NCBI GenBank assembly: GCA_021234535.1
Contig: CM037832.1
Span: 2,486,359 to 2,550,358 of the forward strand
Direction: 5' to 3'
Source: Stichopus chloronotus
Lineage: Eukaryota > Echinodermata > Holothuroidea > Aspidochirotida > Stichopodidae
DNA: 64,000 nucleotides
Positions 26,701 through 37,000 of the stretch are shown one piece after another; positions within the stretch are counted from its first letter, which is position 1; each line of letters starts with the position of its first letter. Under the pieces are notes generated by a model that was not told the origin of the DNA, ran no database searches, and saw only the letters and a list, made by a program, of their open reading frames with translations. Made by a program: the position numbers and the translations under genes.

Positions 26701-29700
26701 GTGACTTTCATAAGTTTCGTCTCATCTCTGACATTGTGGGGGTTGGATGTTTTGTTGCCAGAACACACAACAGAATGGTGATGGTGTAGATACTGTTCAA
26801 GTCTGTCACTGCCTGATGTCCTATTCATACAAGTTTTCTGATGTTTACACCAGACGTTGACTTTCGAACCATCTTGTGTTTCATATGATGATCATTTCAA
26901 TTTGCTTCAGCATGGTTTTTCTGTCTCTCTCTCTGCAAGGAGAGGAGGAGTTAGTTAAACAAAATGTGTGATTGGTGTGATTGTCGGTGTTAAAGATTTC
27001 TGAAATTGTGATAAAGGCACAAGACAAAGGAACAAGATGTTTCCTTTGGACTGTTTTATTTGTATGCCACAGAAAACCACTCAAGATGGAAATGAAGAAT
27101 TTCTGTTGACATATAAGACATCTTATAGATCATTCGCTGTCAACTCAACGAATCGGTTGGCTGGGCTTTGAATTTTTACCTAATTTTCTTCTGTGTGTTT
27201 CAAGCACCAAAAGAGGTTTATTTCCAATAAATTTCAGCAAACTCTGAGATGGTGCTCAGATTGTGCCATGGATGGATAGATGGTGCCTTGATTTTTGGGA
27301 AATTTGTCGAGGTAACAGAGAATGATCCTTAATTTTGTCATTTTTTTTTTTTTTTCGTGGTCATGTTTTGTGTACAAACAGCAAAGGAGAAGAAAGAAGA
27401 GGAAAACGAGAAAGAGGGGAGTGCGACTACTTCCGCCGTGGGAACAGCAGCTCCTCAGAGGAAGAGAAGATGGGGCTCGACCAAATCTCACGACTCTGCC
27501 AAGAAGAAACCAAATGTCAACATCAGCACAAACGTCCTGAAGGTATTGTTGTCAAAACTTTGTTTGTAACCAAAGTATATTTAAGAGTAAATAAAAGCAT
27601 AGTAACCCTTCCTCCTTTTCTGGCACAACCTCCTTATTTATAAGGGGATGTAGCTCAGTTCCTACAGTTTTCATGTAGTAAAACAGAAGAGTGGATGCAT
27701 TATTTGCCGTGTAAGCAACCCTTACTTGTAACCACTCCCTGTCTCTCCCCCTTTTTAAGGGCAAAACGTGCACAGTTCACAGTTACTGACATGTTATGAC
27801 TTCCTGCATGACTACTGATTACCAAGTCTGCAAGAATGCAGGTGTTATGAAAGGAATTCTGGAAAATAGAGCTTCTTTGGGATGGAATAATAATGAAAGT
27901 GTGTCATCATGAAAGTAAGCATTTTGGTCAGTAGAAGTGTGCTTGCTGATGGTAGCCCTGTTAGTAGCATTGTTGTTAGTTCCCAGTGAATAGAGTACCC
28001 ACTGATGGTTTTGTCACCATTTTGTGGTATTGTCTATACTCAGTAAAAAGTGTACTTGCTGAAAGTAGTAATGTGCTTGCTGACAACTGTTACTCTTGGT
28101 GGTATTGTCAACACACAGTAAATAGTCTGTTTGCTGATGATAGTGTTACTATTAGTGATAGTGTCAGTACTCTGCACCAGTAAGTAGTGTGATGGTTGTA
28201 TCACCATTAGTGGCGTGTCAATTCTCTGCTTGGTTGCCAATGGTAGTAGCAATGCAGTAGCTGTATTGTCATTGATCATTTTACAGGAGATAATGCCTGA
28301 TATCAAAGACATGGAAGCTGAACTTGAGAAAGAAGAGGATATAGAGAGGCCAACAGAGAGTAAGGCGGATGGAGATGATGTCAACACTGAGAGACAGCAA
28401 GAGCAGAATAGGAAGGTCACTATCAAGGAGAAAGATGCATCATCAACCTCTTTGGTAAGTCATCTTGTTTGTTTGCCCAAACCCATCAGGTATGAAGACT
28501 TTTGTGACATAATAATATGTTGGTTTATCACTTGGGACACTTAAGAGATGATTTTCCTGACTCTCAGCCAGTGATTCTCAAGCCCCATCCACATGTTCAG
28601 AGTATAAAAGGTGGGGGGGGGGGATGGATGGAAGCAAAGTTAAAAGGAGGGAGGGGCAATAAAGCTGGAATTTCTCATGAATCAGTCTTGTTTAGTAGAA
28701 AAGTGAACTAACGTAATGTTAGAGTGGATTCAGTTCGGGGCAGCTCAAACCAGTTTTTGTCAAGTGTAAGCACATTCATGGAAAGTCCCATTCTGTGGAC
28801 TCCCTTTTCTTCTTCCCTCTCCTGGGATGTTCCCACTACAAACAAGCATGTACAGCTGCATGCATGTTGATGGATGTTCATTATGTGGAAGGATTAGCTA
28901 ATAATAGATCAGTGTCCCAAGTGTAATATTTGTGACATCAGGAACCATCATCTCATCATGACATGTCTTATTGAAAATTGAATTGCTTACTTTCCTTGCA
29001 CAGAAATTCCCTTGAAGTAGGATTGGCAAGCAGCAATGCAAACCCTGCAAGACTCAGAGAGATGTAGTTCAAATGTGTCTGACAGCTGACTGACTTCCCT
29101 TGCACTCATCTTTCAACCTTTCAAAATGAGGGAATTAATTCTGTAAAACTTTTGGATAATTTCTCTCGCCAATTCATGATTACCTTCAATGTGAAAAGGT
29201 TGCTCTCATTTTTAACATGTCTGCATTTCAGGTTTCAAAGGACAAAGATGATGAGGACTCCGGTAAAGAAGAGAGTGACATTGACGACGGCGAGGAAGAG
29301 GACAAGGAGGAAAAGACTGTCACAAAGGACACAGAGTCAGGAGGAGAAATGGAGACAGGTGTCACAGTTCAATTCAAGGAGGCAGAGAAGGACAGGAAGG
29401 AAATTGATGGAGGGAGCAAGAAGAGGCAGCAAGTTGTCTACAGTGATGATGATGATGAGTTGTCAGACATTCCATTGGAAGATGAAGAGGAGGAGATGAA
29501 CACCAAACAGAAAGAGGCAGATATGAGAAAAAAATGTAAGGAGAAGAGATAGGAGAGGAAAATGGGAATTACTAGATAGATGGATGAATAAGTTGTTCTT
29601 TCAGTCTGTGGTTATCTGTAGTTTGTGTAATGTTTGCACTGAGAAGATCAGCACTATGCAGAGAGAGGCAGATATGAAAAAAAAAATGTTGGCCAGAGTT

Positions 29701-32700
29701 TAAAGAATGAATGAATGGAGTGATGGACAGAGGGAGGGGTGGATGGAAGGGTGGATGAACAAGTTGTTTCTATTTGAGGTTATCCATAGTTTTTGTAGTG
29801 GTTGCGCAGATGAGCCCAAGGAGAAAGAACACATACGAGGACAAAATGTAAGGTATAGTCAAGAGGGTTATGGTTGAACAAATTGTTCAGTTAGTCTGTG
29901 GTTATCCATAGCTTGTTGGATAACAACGAATGAGCTGTTGCACTAGTACATGCTCATTCATTGTTGTTTTGTATCTATAGTGTTGGAACTGTCTGAGTCT
30001 TGTTTGATAACTTTCATCACCATCTTAGTGTCATCACTGTCATGCAAGCATGAATTTTTGTCAGTCTGCAATGACAGATGAAGCTTCTTCTTATGTCCAA
30101 GTTGTTATCACACAATGGTTGGATGTCACATGCCACAGGTGACAGGATGTTGCACCCCAGTTTCCCTGTGGTCATGGAAAAATCTGAAAAAGTCATGAAA
30201 ATTTTGGAAGTTATTTCCAGGCCTGGAGAAAGTTTATAAAATTCAGGGAAGTTGTTTGTTTGAAGTCCTGGAAAAGTCATGGCAATTTTCTTGAAGTGAC
30301 ATTGTTTCTTTCTCACTTGTAATACCAAAATGTATTCTCACTTGTAATATTGAAATCGTTATTCTCTTGACTTCATAATTGCTTTTGCTGTCCATAGTTG
30401 AAAATTTTTATTTTCAGAAGGAAGGTCAAATCTTTGTTCAGTCCTGGGAAAGTCATGGAAAACACATGAAAATTTATTTTTCTATAAAGCGCAGGGACCC
30501 TGTGCACATTTCAGTTGTCAGTACCTGTAGATCACTGCATCACTGTACATGGTAGGAAGTGTGTGCAACGTAACGTTCCATAAGTTTGTTAAGTTACGAC
30601 AACAGGTGCTATCATTTGGTAGCTGTCAATTACCGAAAATTTAAGGAAGTGGTAACAATCCAATAAAAATACTTGAAGCACGACTATCTCGTTTTCATGA
30701 TGGTTTTGTCGTTTAACCTTTGACCTCCTACACAGTGACTCAGAAGAGAGCACAAATACAAGATGTCCTTAGAGCCTCCATCGATGAGCCAATCAGAGGA
30801 GAGAACACAGCTGTGGCTAGCTCAAGGTTTCCTGCCTCAAAGATTATCCACATCATCAACCTCGTCCGTCCGTTCACGATACCCCAGCTTAGAGCTCTCC
30901 TTTCTCGGTTTGGGACACTTGCAGAGGATGGCTTCTGGATCAACAACATAAAATCTCACTGCTATGCGACTGTAAGTACATACACCTAAGCATCTCTCCT
31001 ACATCAAAGATATATGGCCGTCAGCTCCCAAGTACCACTCAACTGATTTTCTTCATTGTAAATATTATGGGAACTTTGCCCTTTGTGTGAATCTCAACAT
31101 TCCTTCAGTGATTTTGTATCATTCTGCTCCAGCTGTACCCACACCCTTAATAAAAAGCCAATACCACCTCCTCCTCCCCCTCCCCCCTTTTCCTGTGATG
31201 AGCTTTCCTTTCAAAATCTGCTTCACTACTCCATTAGATTGATAAAAAGAATGGTATCTGGCATCATCATTTATGTCACTGAAATTTTCTTTAAAGCCGA
31301 TGGCTGCTGTTGACTGTAAAATCGTTCTTCTGTTCGCATTCCCAGACTCAACCTCCTCAAGGCATCATTTAACAGTGTTCATTGTTGTTGTTTTGGTTCA
31401 TCCACAGTTTGACACAAAGGAGGGTGCTCAGAAATGCAGGGAAGCTCTGCACGGTGCGACGTGGCCGCAGAGTAACCCTAAGACGCTGCACATTGAGTTT
31501 GCGACCCAGTCAGAGGTAAGTCCCCCCCCTCAGAATCACTGAATTATTGTGATGGAAATCTGCCTGCAAAGTTCCAGAGACTGAGAATCCTAAAGGGTAA
31601 TGGGTCCTTGTCAGTGATGATGACCCTCAAGTTGGTAAATGGTGGGTTGTCGCTTATTTGAGTGTTGTCATATATGGTGCATTGATATAATACATCACAC
31701 AGTCAATTCTGGCTGACAGTTATTTTTGTCAAACACACAATCATTGTTGAAGAGATAACACAGAGGCAATACCCATCAGTAGTATGAAGACATTTGCATA
31801 AAAACGTTTGGCAGTGTTTTCACTATGCTGTTTTACAGTGATGTTTCTATGCTTGTATGTTTGGCAGTGATGTTCTGTTTGTGGTGTTTTGACAGTGGTG
31901 TCATTATGTTAATGTGATAGTTGGTGCAAGGTGAGTGACCCACTTTTCATGGTGTAGTACTTACCTTTGACCATCTGTAGCCACATGATTGGCCTGGTCC
32001 ATTTACTTGCCAATTTTTAACTTCTCCCAGTTGGACAGGTACCTAGGTAAGGCGGCCCCCAAGGAAGCGGAGGCCCCACCTGCAAAAGAACGGACCAAGA
32101 GTCCCCTCAGGTCAAGGAGCAGGAGGGAGGAGGACGCGCAGAGACTGGGCAGAGAGAGAGAGCGGGAAAACCTCAGGGTCAGAAGAAACAGCGAGAGGGA
32201 AAAGGAAAGGGAGAGCGGACGCTCAAAGGACAGACGGCCCTCGGAGAGGGAATGGGACAGAGGCAAAGACAAAAGCCCCCAGAGAGAGATCAGAAAGAAA
32301 GATGAAGAGAAAAACAGGAAAGGTGAAGATACATTATAACCAACTGAAATTATGTAGCAGATGCCACGAGTGATATATATGTTTGTTTTACCATTTCTAC
32401 AGTTAATCTGATACCCAAGGGATGTATCAACCTCGATCGAACTATTATTCCTAGATAGATTCATGTGCCACATCCACTGTAACACGTGAAACATTTTGAA
32501 CAGATCCTGAATGTCACCTTGCGTTGTAGCCTGTGATGATAGTTGGCAAGCTTGGGTTTTTACATGTCAAAGAAGCTGCAGCATTCTCAATGAAATCATT
32601 AAAAGTCGTCTGTGACTCTCCAGTCAGTGTCATGTTATTGCATTTTTCTCTTTGAAAATATTTATTGGCATGGTAATCTTGATGGATTAAGGGTAGAGGC

Positions 32701-34897
32701 TGTCGTTGATGGTTGTGGTTCCTTAATCTTTTTCTTTTGGGTAGGGGATGGGGGACATGGTGAGGTACATGGCTCGAAAATAATTGAGTTACTCTTTAGT
32801 CTCAGCACCATACTATTTGACATGTTGTCTTTATTAGAATAGTGCTTTTCATTTTTTTTTTTTCTCAAATGTTGACAGAGACAAAGAAAGAACCTGAAGA
32901 ACCACCAGCCAAGCTTTTAGATGACCTCTTCAGAAAGACCAAAGCTACTCCCTGTATCTACTGGTTACCCCTCTCTGATGAGAAGGTAATTAATTAACCT
33001 ATCCCATACCCCGCCCCCCCACTCTAAAGCTGGGCGATTAATGGAAAACTCAGACCTGTTTTGTCATGGAGCAAAACCGGTTTTTTTAACTCAACCAGTT
33101 TTTGAACGTGACATGATTGTATGCATTATGTTTGTGTAGGTTGTTTACAGAGTAAATACAGTGTATGGCATGCATGCTAGACCTAAGCCTTTACCCCTTG
33201 TTAGTGTTATGGTAACACGACATCCATGCGAGCAGTTTCCTTTTGTGCATCGTTTTCGACCAGAAGTAGAATCAGCCTCTTGTCTAATCTTCCATCTTAT
33301 GTAAATATCACTCATATTCAATTTTCAGTTATATATCCTCCCAAGGAACATCGTTAACGCAGACAGCCTGTGATCAATCAGGCTGAGATCATATTGCACA
33401 AGCATGCCTTTGACTACGAGTAGGCCTATAACAAGTTCTAACATAACTTACAGATCAAGTATGTGGCCCATACAAATTAAGTGAAAATAATATGTAGACC
33501 GCAAGGAGAAAAAGACAGCTTTTTTACAGTGTACATGTATATGAAAAACAAATCCAGCAATTTTTAAACGTTTTTGTCGGACTGAGAATAAAAATTTTTG
33601 TTTTTTGTCTGCCAAGTGTTTGGATTCTCATGTACCATGCATACACAGCAAGTATCTCGTCGGCTGTAGATGGTACAGTATACTGTATACAGTAGTATTT
33701 TGTCAATCAGAGCAATACGTTTCCTGTACTATTTTAATGGGACTTTTGTTTTTCGTTTGTTGCCAGAGACATGCTCATAAACCACCCTTCCACCCAGTGT
33801 GTTATGATTGACAGTGTGGAAGCTGCATCCATCACAAACCGATATAGAAACATGCAGGAATCTTATATTACACCATTGTTGTTCACCTGTCACAAGCCTA
33901 CAATGTGTTTAGTGGGCAGGGTTTATTTTCCAGCTGGATCTGAGTTATAGGTTGTTGCAACACTGTAATAACAGCAAACATGAAGGAAAGGGCAGTTTCA
34001 TTTTGGCACTCCTTGTCTTCATATAGCTACCGAAGGCCTTCTTCTTCTTTTCCTAGAAAAAAGGCCTACAGATTTTGATCCTGCAAAATTTGTAGAACAC
34101 AAACTTAAAACAAATCTTTTTGTTTAGTTTTATTAAGTTTTGGTCATGGAACAAATCCTGCTACACAATTGTTGAGATACTCAGGATGTAGGTAACGATC
34201 TTGATGTAAAAAGTTGTGCAGTGTGTATCAGAGTGAAATTTTGAAATGGAAGTTGGATCACCACGGGTTCTTTTGTCGGTTATTCTGTTTTGTGAGAATT
34301 TCACAACAGACTTAAACAGAGACCAGTTTTTAGCCATCCTCAACTCAAAATAGGTTTTGTGAACAGCACCACCTCCCCCTATCCGGGATTAAAACAGCAG
34401 CTTCACTGTAAGATATTTGATATTGATTACCTACATCGTTCTGTATCAGTGTTACTTGGCACATACCCAGTTTCATATTTTAATTTCTGAAAATAAGAAT
34501 TATGTTAGCAAGGCATGTGACTAATGCCAATGCAAAGAGCGTTTGGTTGTTGGCATCTTGAAATCCTGAATTGCATTATAGAGGTCTCTTAGCAAATTTG
34601 TTATATTTTTCATTCATTTATTTTTTGGCAATTTTCTAGGCTAAGGAGAGAGAAAGAGAGAAGCAAGAGAGGAGGAAGCAGAGGCAACTTATGATCCAGC
34701 AGAGTAATGAAGAAGAAGAAAAGGAAGATGCGGCAGCCAAAAACAAACCTGCCCAGCAGCAACCACAACAGCAGCAGCAGCAGCAGAGAGGGCCCGGCAG
34801 GAGTCCCAGACGTAGCCCCAGACGCAGCCCCAGAAGAAGTCCAAGGAGGAGCCCAGTGCGTCGTTCCAATAGCAGAAACAGGGGGAGGCGTCGTTGA
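11631..34897 (+). CDS. ACIN1: Acinus, apoptotic chromatin condensation inducer / ASAP-PSAP complex subunit
   Basis: Thirteen coding exons: 11631-11780, 15034-15096, 17221-17311, 18470-19832, 21643-21757, 27387-27542, 28287-28454, 29232-29535, 30736-30971, 31408-31515, 32031-32322, 32879-32985, 34640-34897. Phases agree throughout and the total is 3411 nt, 1136 residues (human long form about 1340). Order: N-terminal SAP domain (about 20-55), Lys/Glu-rich region (102-556), the conserved RKRRWG block (about 618), acidic region (703-803), RRM (about 838-915), RE/RS-rich segment, RNPS1/SAP18-binding motif (about 1020-1050), RS tail. Acinus is a nuclear protein that with RNPS1 and SAP18 forms ASAP, an exon-junction complex partner acting in splicing; vertebrate Acinus is also cleaved by caspases. 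The start at 11631 is the ATG leading straight into the SAP domain. Least certain: the exon 6 acceptor (27387; an upstream AG at 27380 would break frame) and possible missed small exons between 21758 and 27386. Confidence 0.93.
14117..14280 (+). repeat. Short tandem repeat, unit about 36-41 bp, four copies (Acinus intron 1)
   Basis: GGATACACTGTCAA recurs at 14117 and 14152, GATACACTGTCAAGA at 14193 and a degenerate copy at 14228, each followed by a T-rich stretch and AGAGAC-like sequence. Small imperfect minisatellite. Confidence 0.7.
15937..16723. mobile_element. 787-bp MITE with GGACGACC subterminal arrays (Acinus intron 2)
   Basis: Ends CAGGGATGA (15937-15945) and TCATCCCTG (16715-16723) form a 9-bp inverted repeat, flanked by ACTGA on both sides (15932-15936, 16724-16728). 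Ten copies of GGTCGTCC/GGACGACC or one-base variants cluster near the ends: 15954, 15962, 15972, 15991, 16014 and 16025 on the left; 16635, 16655, 16677 and 16688 on the right. Several are followed by AAATTTT. The CAGGG terminus and subterminal binding-site-like repeats resemble hAT MITEs, though the visible duplication is 5 bp rather than 8. No coding sequence. Confidence 0.75.
16458..16471 (+). repeat. Poly-C tract
   Basis: A run of about 14 C inside the MITE. Other long C or G runs occur at 28611-28622, 36945-36957, 40517-40529, 40793-40807, 41276-41289, 47613-47623, 60075-60083 and 62815-62826. Confidence 0.9.
17744..17808 (+). repeat. Direct tandem duplication, 33 bp (Acinus intron 3)
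   Basis: GGCCTTTCACTCTTGTGG followed by TTTCCCGATAAAGG occurs twice back to back (17744-17776 and 17777-17808) with one or two differences. Recent local duplication. Confidence 0.85.
18470..19832 (+). CDS. ACIN1: Acinus exon 4, giant Lys/Glu-rich exon
   Basis: A 1363-nt exon encoding about 454 residues dominated by K, E, D and R with short S/R-rich patches and no folded domain visible. It runs from a TTCCAG acceptor to an AG|GTGAGA donor and ends in an acidic tail with a run of five Asp, then SSRSSR. The equivalent region of vertebrate Acinus is also low-complexity, so function rests on composition (disordered, nuclear). The sense strand is strongly purine-biased, which produces several long open frames on the opposite strand that I do not regard as genes. 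Confidence 0.88.
20949..21074 (+). repeat. Dispersed repeat, copy 2 (in Acinus intron 4)
   Basis: Second copy of the repeat at 2962-3090, in the same orientation, between Acinus exons 4 and 5. It shares TTTCTATCTGTGAGAAACT, TTCTTGAAAAGAAGGCTACT and GTCCACAAACAT. The divergence suggests old copies of an interspersed element. Confidence 0.75.
22853..23102 (+). repeat. Tandem duplication, period about 130 bp (Acinus intron 5)
   Basis: Copy 1 (about 22853-22976) and copy 2 (about 22983-23102) share CAACTGAACAATC, AGATTTGTTTGAA, GATTTACCTTGAAC, CTGAATAAATCATTTT and GATATACTGTAAC in the same order with about ten percent change. Confidence 0.88.
27387..27542 (+). CDS. ACIN1: Acinus exon 6, RKRRWG block
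   Basis: Encodes 52 residues ending QRKRRWGST, then [14 protein letters not shown], continuing into exon 7 as EIMPDIKD. Vertebrate Acinus has the equivalent RKRKWG, KKP-I-I-T--LK and LIPD series. The reading frame needs the acceptor AAAG|GAG at 27387; the stronger-looking CAG seven bases upstream would shift frame. Confidence 0.82.
29514..29900 (+). repeat. Degenerate tandem copies of an exon end and its donor (Acinus intron 8)
   Basis: The end of exon 8 and its donor region (GAGGCAGATATGAGAAAAAAA followed by TGTAAGG) recurs at 29666-29690 as GAGGCAGATATG plus an A run with the donor changed to GTTGG, and again more weakly near 29820-29860. Between copies GAATAAGTTGTT and CTGTGGTTATC also repeat. 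Period about 120-150 bp. Confidence 0.7.
30171..30470 (+). repeat. Degenerate repeat with iterated GGAAAAGTCATGG (Acinus intron 8)
   Basis: Phrases of the type TCCTGGAAAAGTCATGGAAA recur at about 30173, 30265 and 30442, interspersed with AAAATTT. The structure suggests a decayed MITE; ends could not be fixed (AGGGACCCTG near 30490 may be the right end). Confidence 0.45.
30736..31515 (+). CDS. ACIN1: Acinus exons 9-10, RRM domain
   Basis: Exons 30736-30971 and 31408-31515. The RNP2-like strand is [12 protein letters not shown], followed by helix [29 protein letters not shown], then helix [12 protein letters not shown] and [14 protein letters not shown]. This matches the Acinus RRM (IHIRNLVRPFT type, with FWI-KIKSHC and WPQSNPK). 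The Acinus RRM lacks typical aromatic RNP1 residues, as here, and in the family mainly supports complex formation. Confidence 0.93.
32879..32985 (+). CDS. ACIN1: Acinus exon 12, RNPS1/SAP18-binding (RSB) motif
   Basis: Encodes [19 protein letters not shown] followed by [10 protein letters not shown]. This is the most conserved part of Acinus, nearly identical to vertebrate sequence, and is the peptide that nucleates the ASAP complex with RNPS1 and SAP18 in the characterised proteins. Confidence 0.95.
34640..34897 (+). CDS. ACIN1: Acinus terminal exon, RS-repeat tail
   Basis: Begins [16 protein letters not shown], has a polyglutamine stretch (QQQPQ then seven Q) encoded by CAG repeats, then five RSPR units encoded by an imperfect 12-bp DNA repeat (about 34798-34857), ending RNRGRRR and TGA at 34895-34897. 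Confidence 0.92.
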   Translation, partial: AKEREREKQERRKQRQLMIQQSNEEEEKEDAAAKNKPAQQQPQQQQQQQRGPGRSPRRSPRRSPRRSPRRSPVRRSNSRNRGRRR

Positions 34898-37000
34898 ATG
34901 ACCTCTGAGGATCGTCCAGACTCTACGTCTCAAGGAGGTGGAAGGGGAGGCAGGGGGGTGGGGGGAGCAGAATGCGTGAAAGAAATTTGAAGAATACAGA
35001 GTGTAGTCCAACTGTTCTGGGTGCACTCTCTTCATCAGGGTTTTGCTTCGTGAGTACTGTTTTGCATTAGGATTTGTCTGAACATTGGTTTACATCAGGG
35101 TTAGCATATGTATCAAAGATCATTTGAAAGTCTTTTTTTTTGTTTTGTAGGAAGAAAGCAGTGACGAAAGCAATGACAGTGTTATGTTAAAGGGAGAAAT
35201 GTTATCAGTGTGCCAGTCTTGAAAAACGGTTGGATCTTCAACCTTGAACAGTTTCACTCAAACTCTGTGTTGATCATCACCAAGTAAGAGGGAGTGTAAT
35301 TAGGTCCTCATGGTTGGGTTCGTTTGTTAAGGGGGCTTCTGAAAGTTAACTAGTGTCCTTGAAGTATAGTTGGAAAATATTTGTTTGACTTGCAGTTTTT
35401 TTACTGGGAAAACCAGATGAGTGACAAATGATATGCAAAATATTATACATCTTTGTTTGGTTTTAGAAAATAAGTAAGACAAAATGCTCATTCCCTAGAC
35501 TTAATCACTCTTAAATATTTTTACAGTCATAACCATGAAATGAGGTGTTGTAGAAGGTCCAAATGGCATTCTAGTCTGACTTTGTGGAGTTATGTTTTGA
35601 AAGGGGGAAGGGGGGGGGAGGTGGAGGTGTCATAGTATTTTTCAAGGGGACCACCCGGGCAGAGACGAACAACAGCTTTTGTTTGTAGACAGTCAGACGC
35701 AGAAGTATTTAGCATGTCCATCAAATTGTGATGAAGCAAGATTGCCACGAGAAGGAGTGTGACGTTCTCAAAAGTGCAGCAGCACTTCCACATTGGGGCA
35801 TTCAGCTGTACTTCTAGAGAAGCTATTGCTACTCTGAGGGCATTTTTCACAGGTTGTAAAGTCAGTTTTTCAGCAACCTGTGTGTAATTTATGGTCAATT
35901 AAACTTTGGAAGAGTTGGGAGAGGTATAGCAAGAGTGGTGGAGAGATATGCAGAAGAATGAAAACTGCCACATGGTAAATAAAACCTGAAAGTAACATAT
36001 GCGATATCTCTGGGAAGGAGAACTACACACCTGTCTCTTTTGCAAGTTCTTCATCACACTGCAGATAAAGGTACACTTACCTTAAAACATGTTGGCAATA
36101 GGAGGTAATATCGACGCTGTTCTAGTTCATAGTTTGCTTGGTTTGCTGTATAAGCTGTTGAAAATGGCTTTGAACAAGCTCTTTGTTGAATGTTTTGCAT
36201 AACATTCTTGGTAGCTTCCTGAGTGTGAAATCTCTTCTTTGTTTTTATTTGATCCATTCTAATATCATTTAGGTTGTTTTTGATGGACCAGTAGGTAGCA
36301 GTTGGGAGAGCTGGTGAATGTGGAACCCAAGCTAGGTTATTTTTAGGACTGACCTCTGTAAATATTTAGACTTGTAGATCATGCAGTTTGTTTGTTTTTT
36401 TTTTTTTTACTTTTCATTTAATGGGAGACAGGGTGGGGGGGGGTGATTGTTGCATCATCATATGGTTATTTAAATTGTGCCGTCTCTTTTTAATCTTCTT
36501 CTTTCTATTCTGTGTGATGAGAAGCTCCCAAAATTGATGCCTCTTTGTTGAAACTGCTGCATGAGTCAGTCAATAGATTTCAGACAGCCTGTTTGTCTTC
36601 TACTCGCAAACCAAGAGGAGAAATTAGAAATATGTACAATTATGTGAATGTGACGTTCCTTGTGAAGGTGACGTTCCTGGTGAAGGTGATGTTTCTTTCC
36701 TTTTCTTACTTGACCCTATCATCGATCAGTTACAGCCCAGTTCAGACTGAGCCCAGGCTTGGTTCACTGTCGTTTAGGGATCGAGGTTCAGGGGCCTTGT
36801 CACTTGTTGCTCCTGTCCAAGAAATTATCTTGTTGCCCTTAAGATCAGAATTGATCATTTTAAGTGAGGATAATTTGCTGCAGTTGCTCATGGAACTTGC
36901 TTGCTCCAACAGTGAAATTGGCCATCCTCCTTTCCCTCTCACCCCCCCCCCCCCCTCCCTCCCAATAAAGTTAGGGTTGTTGGGACATTGTCTTTGTGTA
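34898..37000 (+). other. Acinus 3' UTR and downstream flank
   Basis: Non-coding sequence after the stop. AATAAA signals occur at 35978-35983 and 36964-36969; either could end the transcript. A 15-bp near-repeat built on GTGACGTTCC(T)TGTGAAG occurs three times at about 36648-36690. The 180-codon open frame at 36545-37087 shows no protein family character. Confidence 0.45.

Noticed and set aside
34610..35035. 141-codon minus-strand frame and a Leu/Gly/Cys-rich companion
   Set aside because: Complement of the Acinus terminal exon with its Q and RS repeats; a shadow frame.
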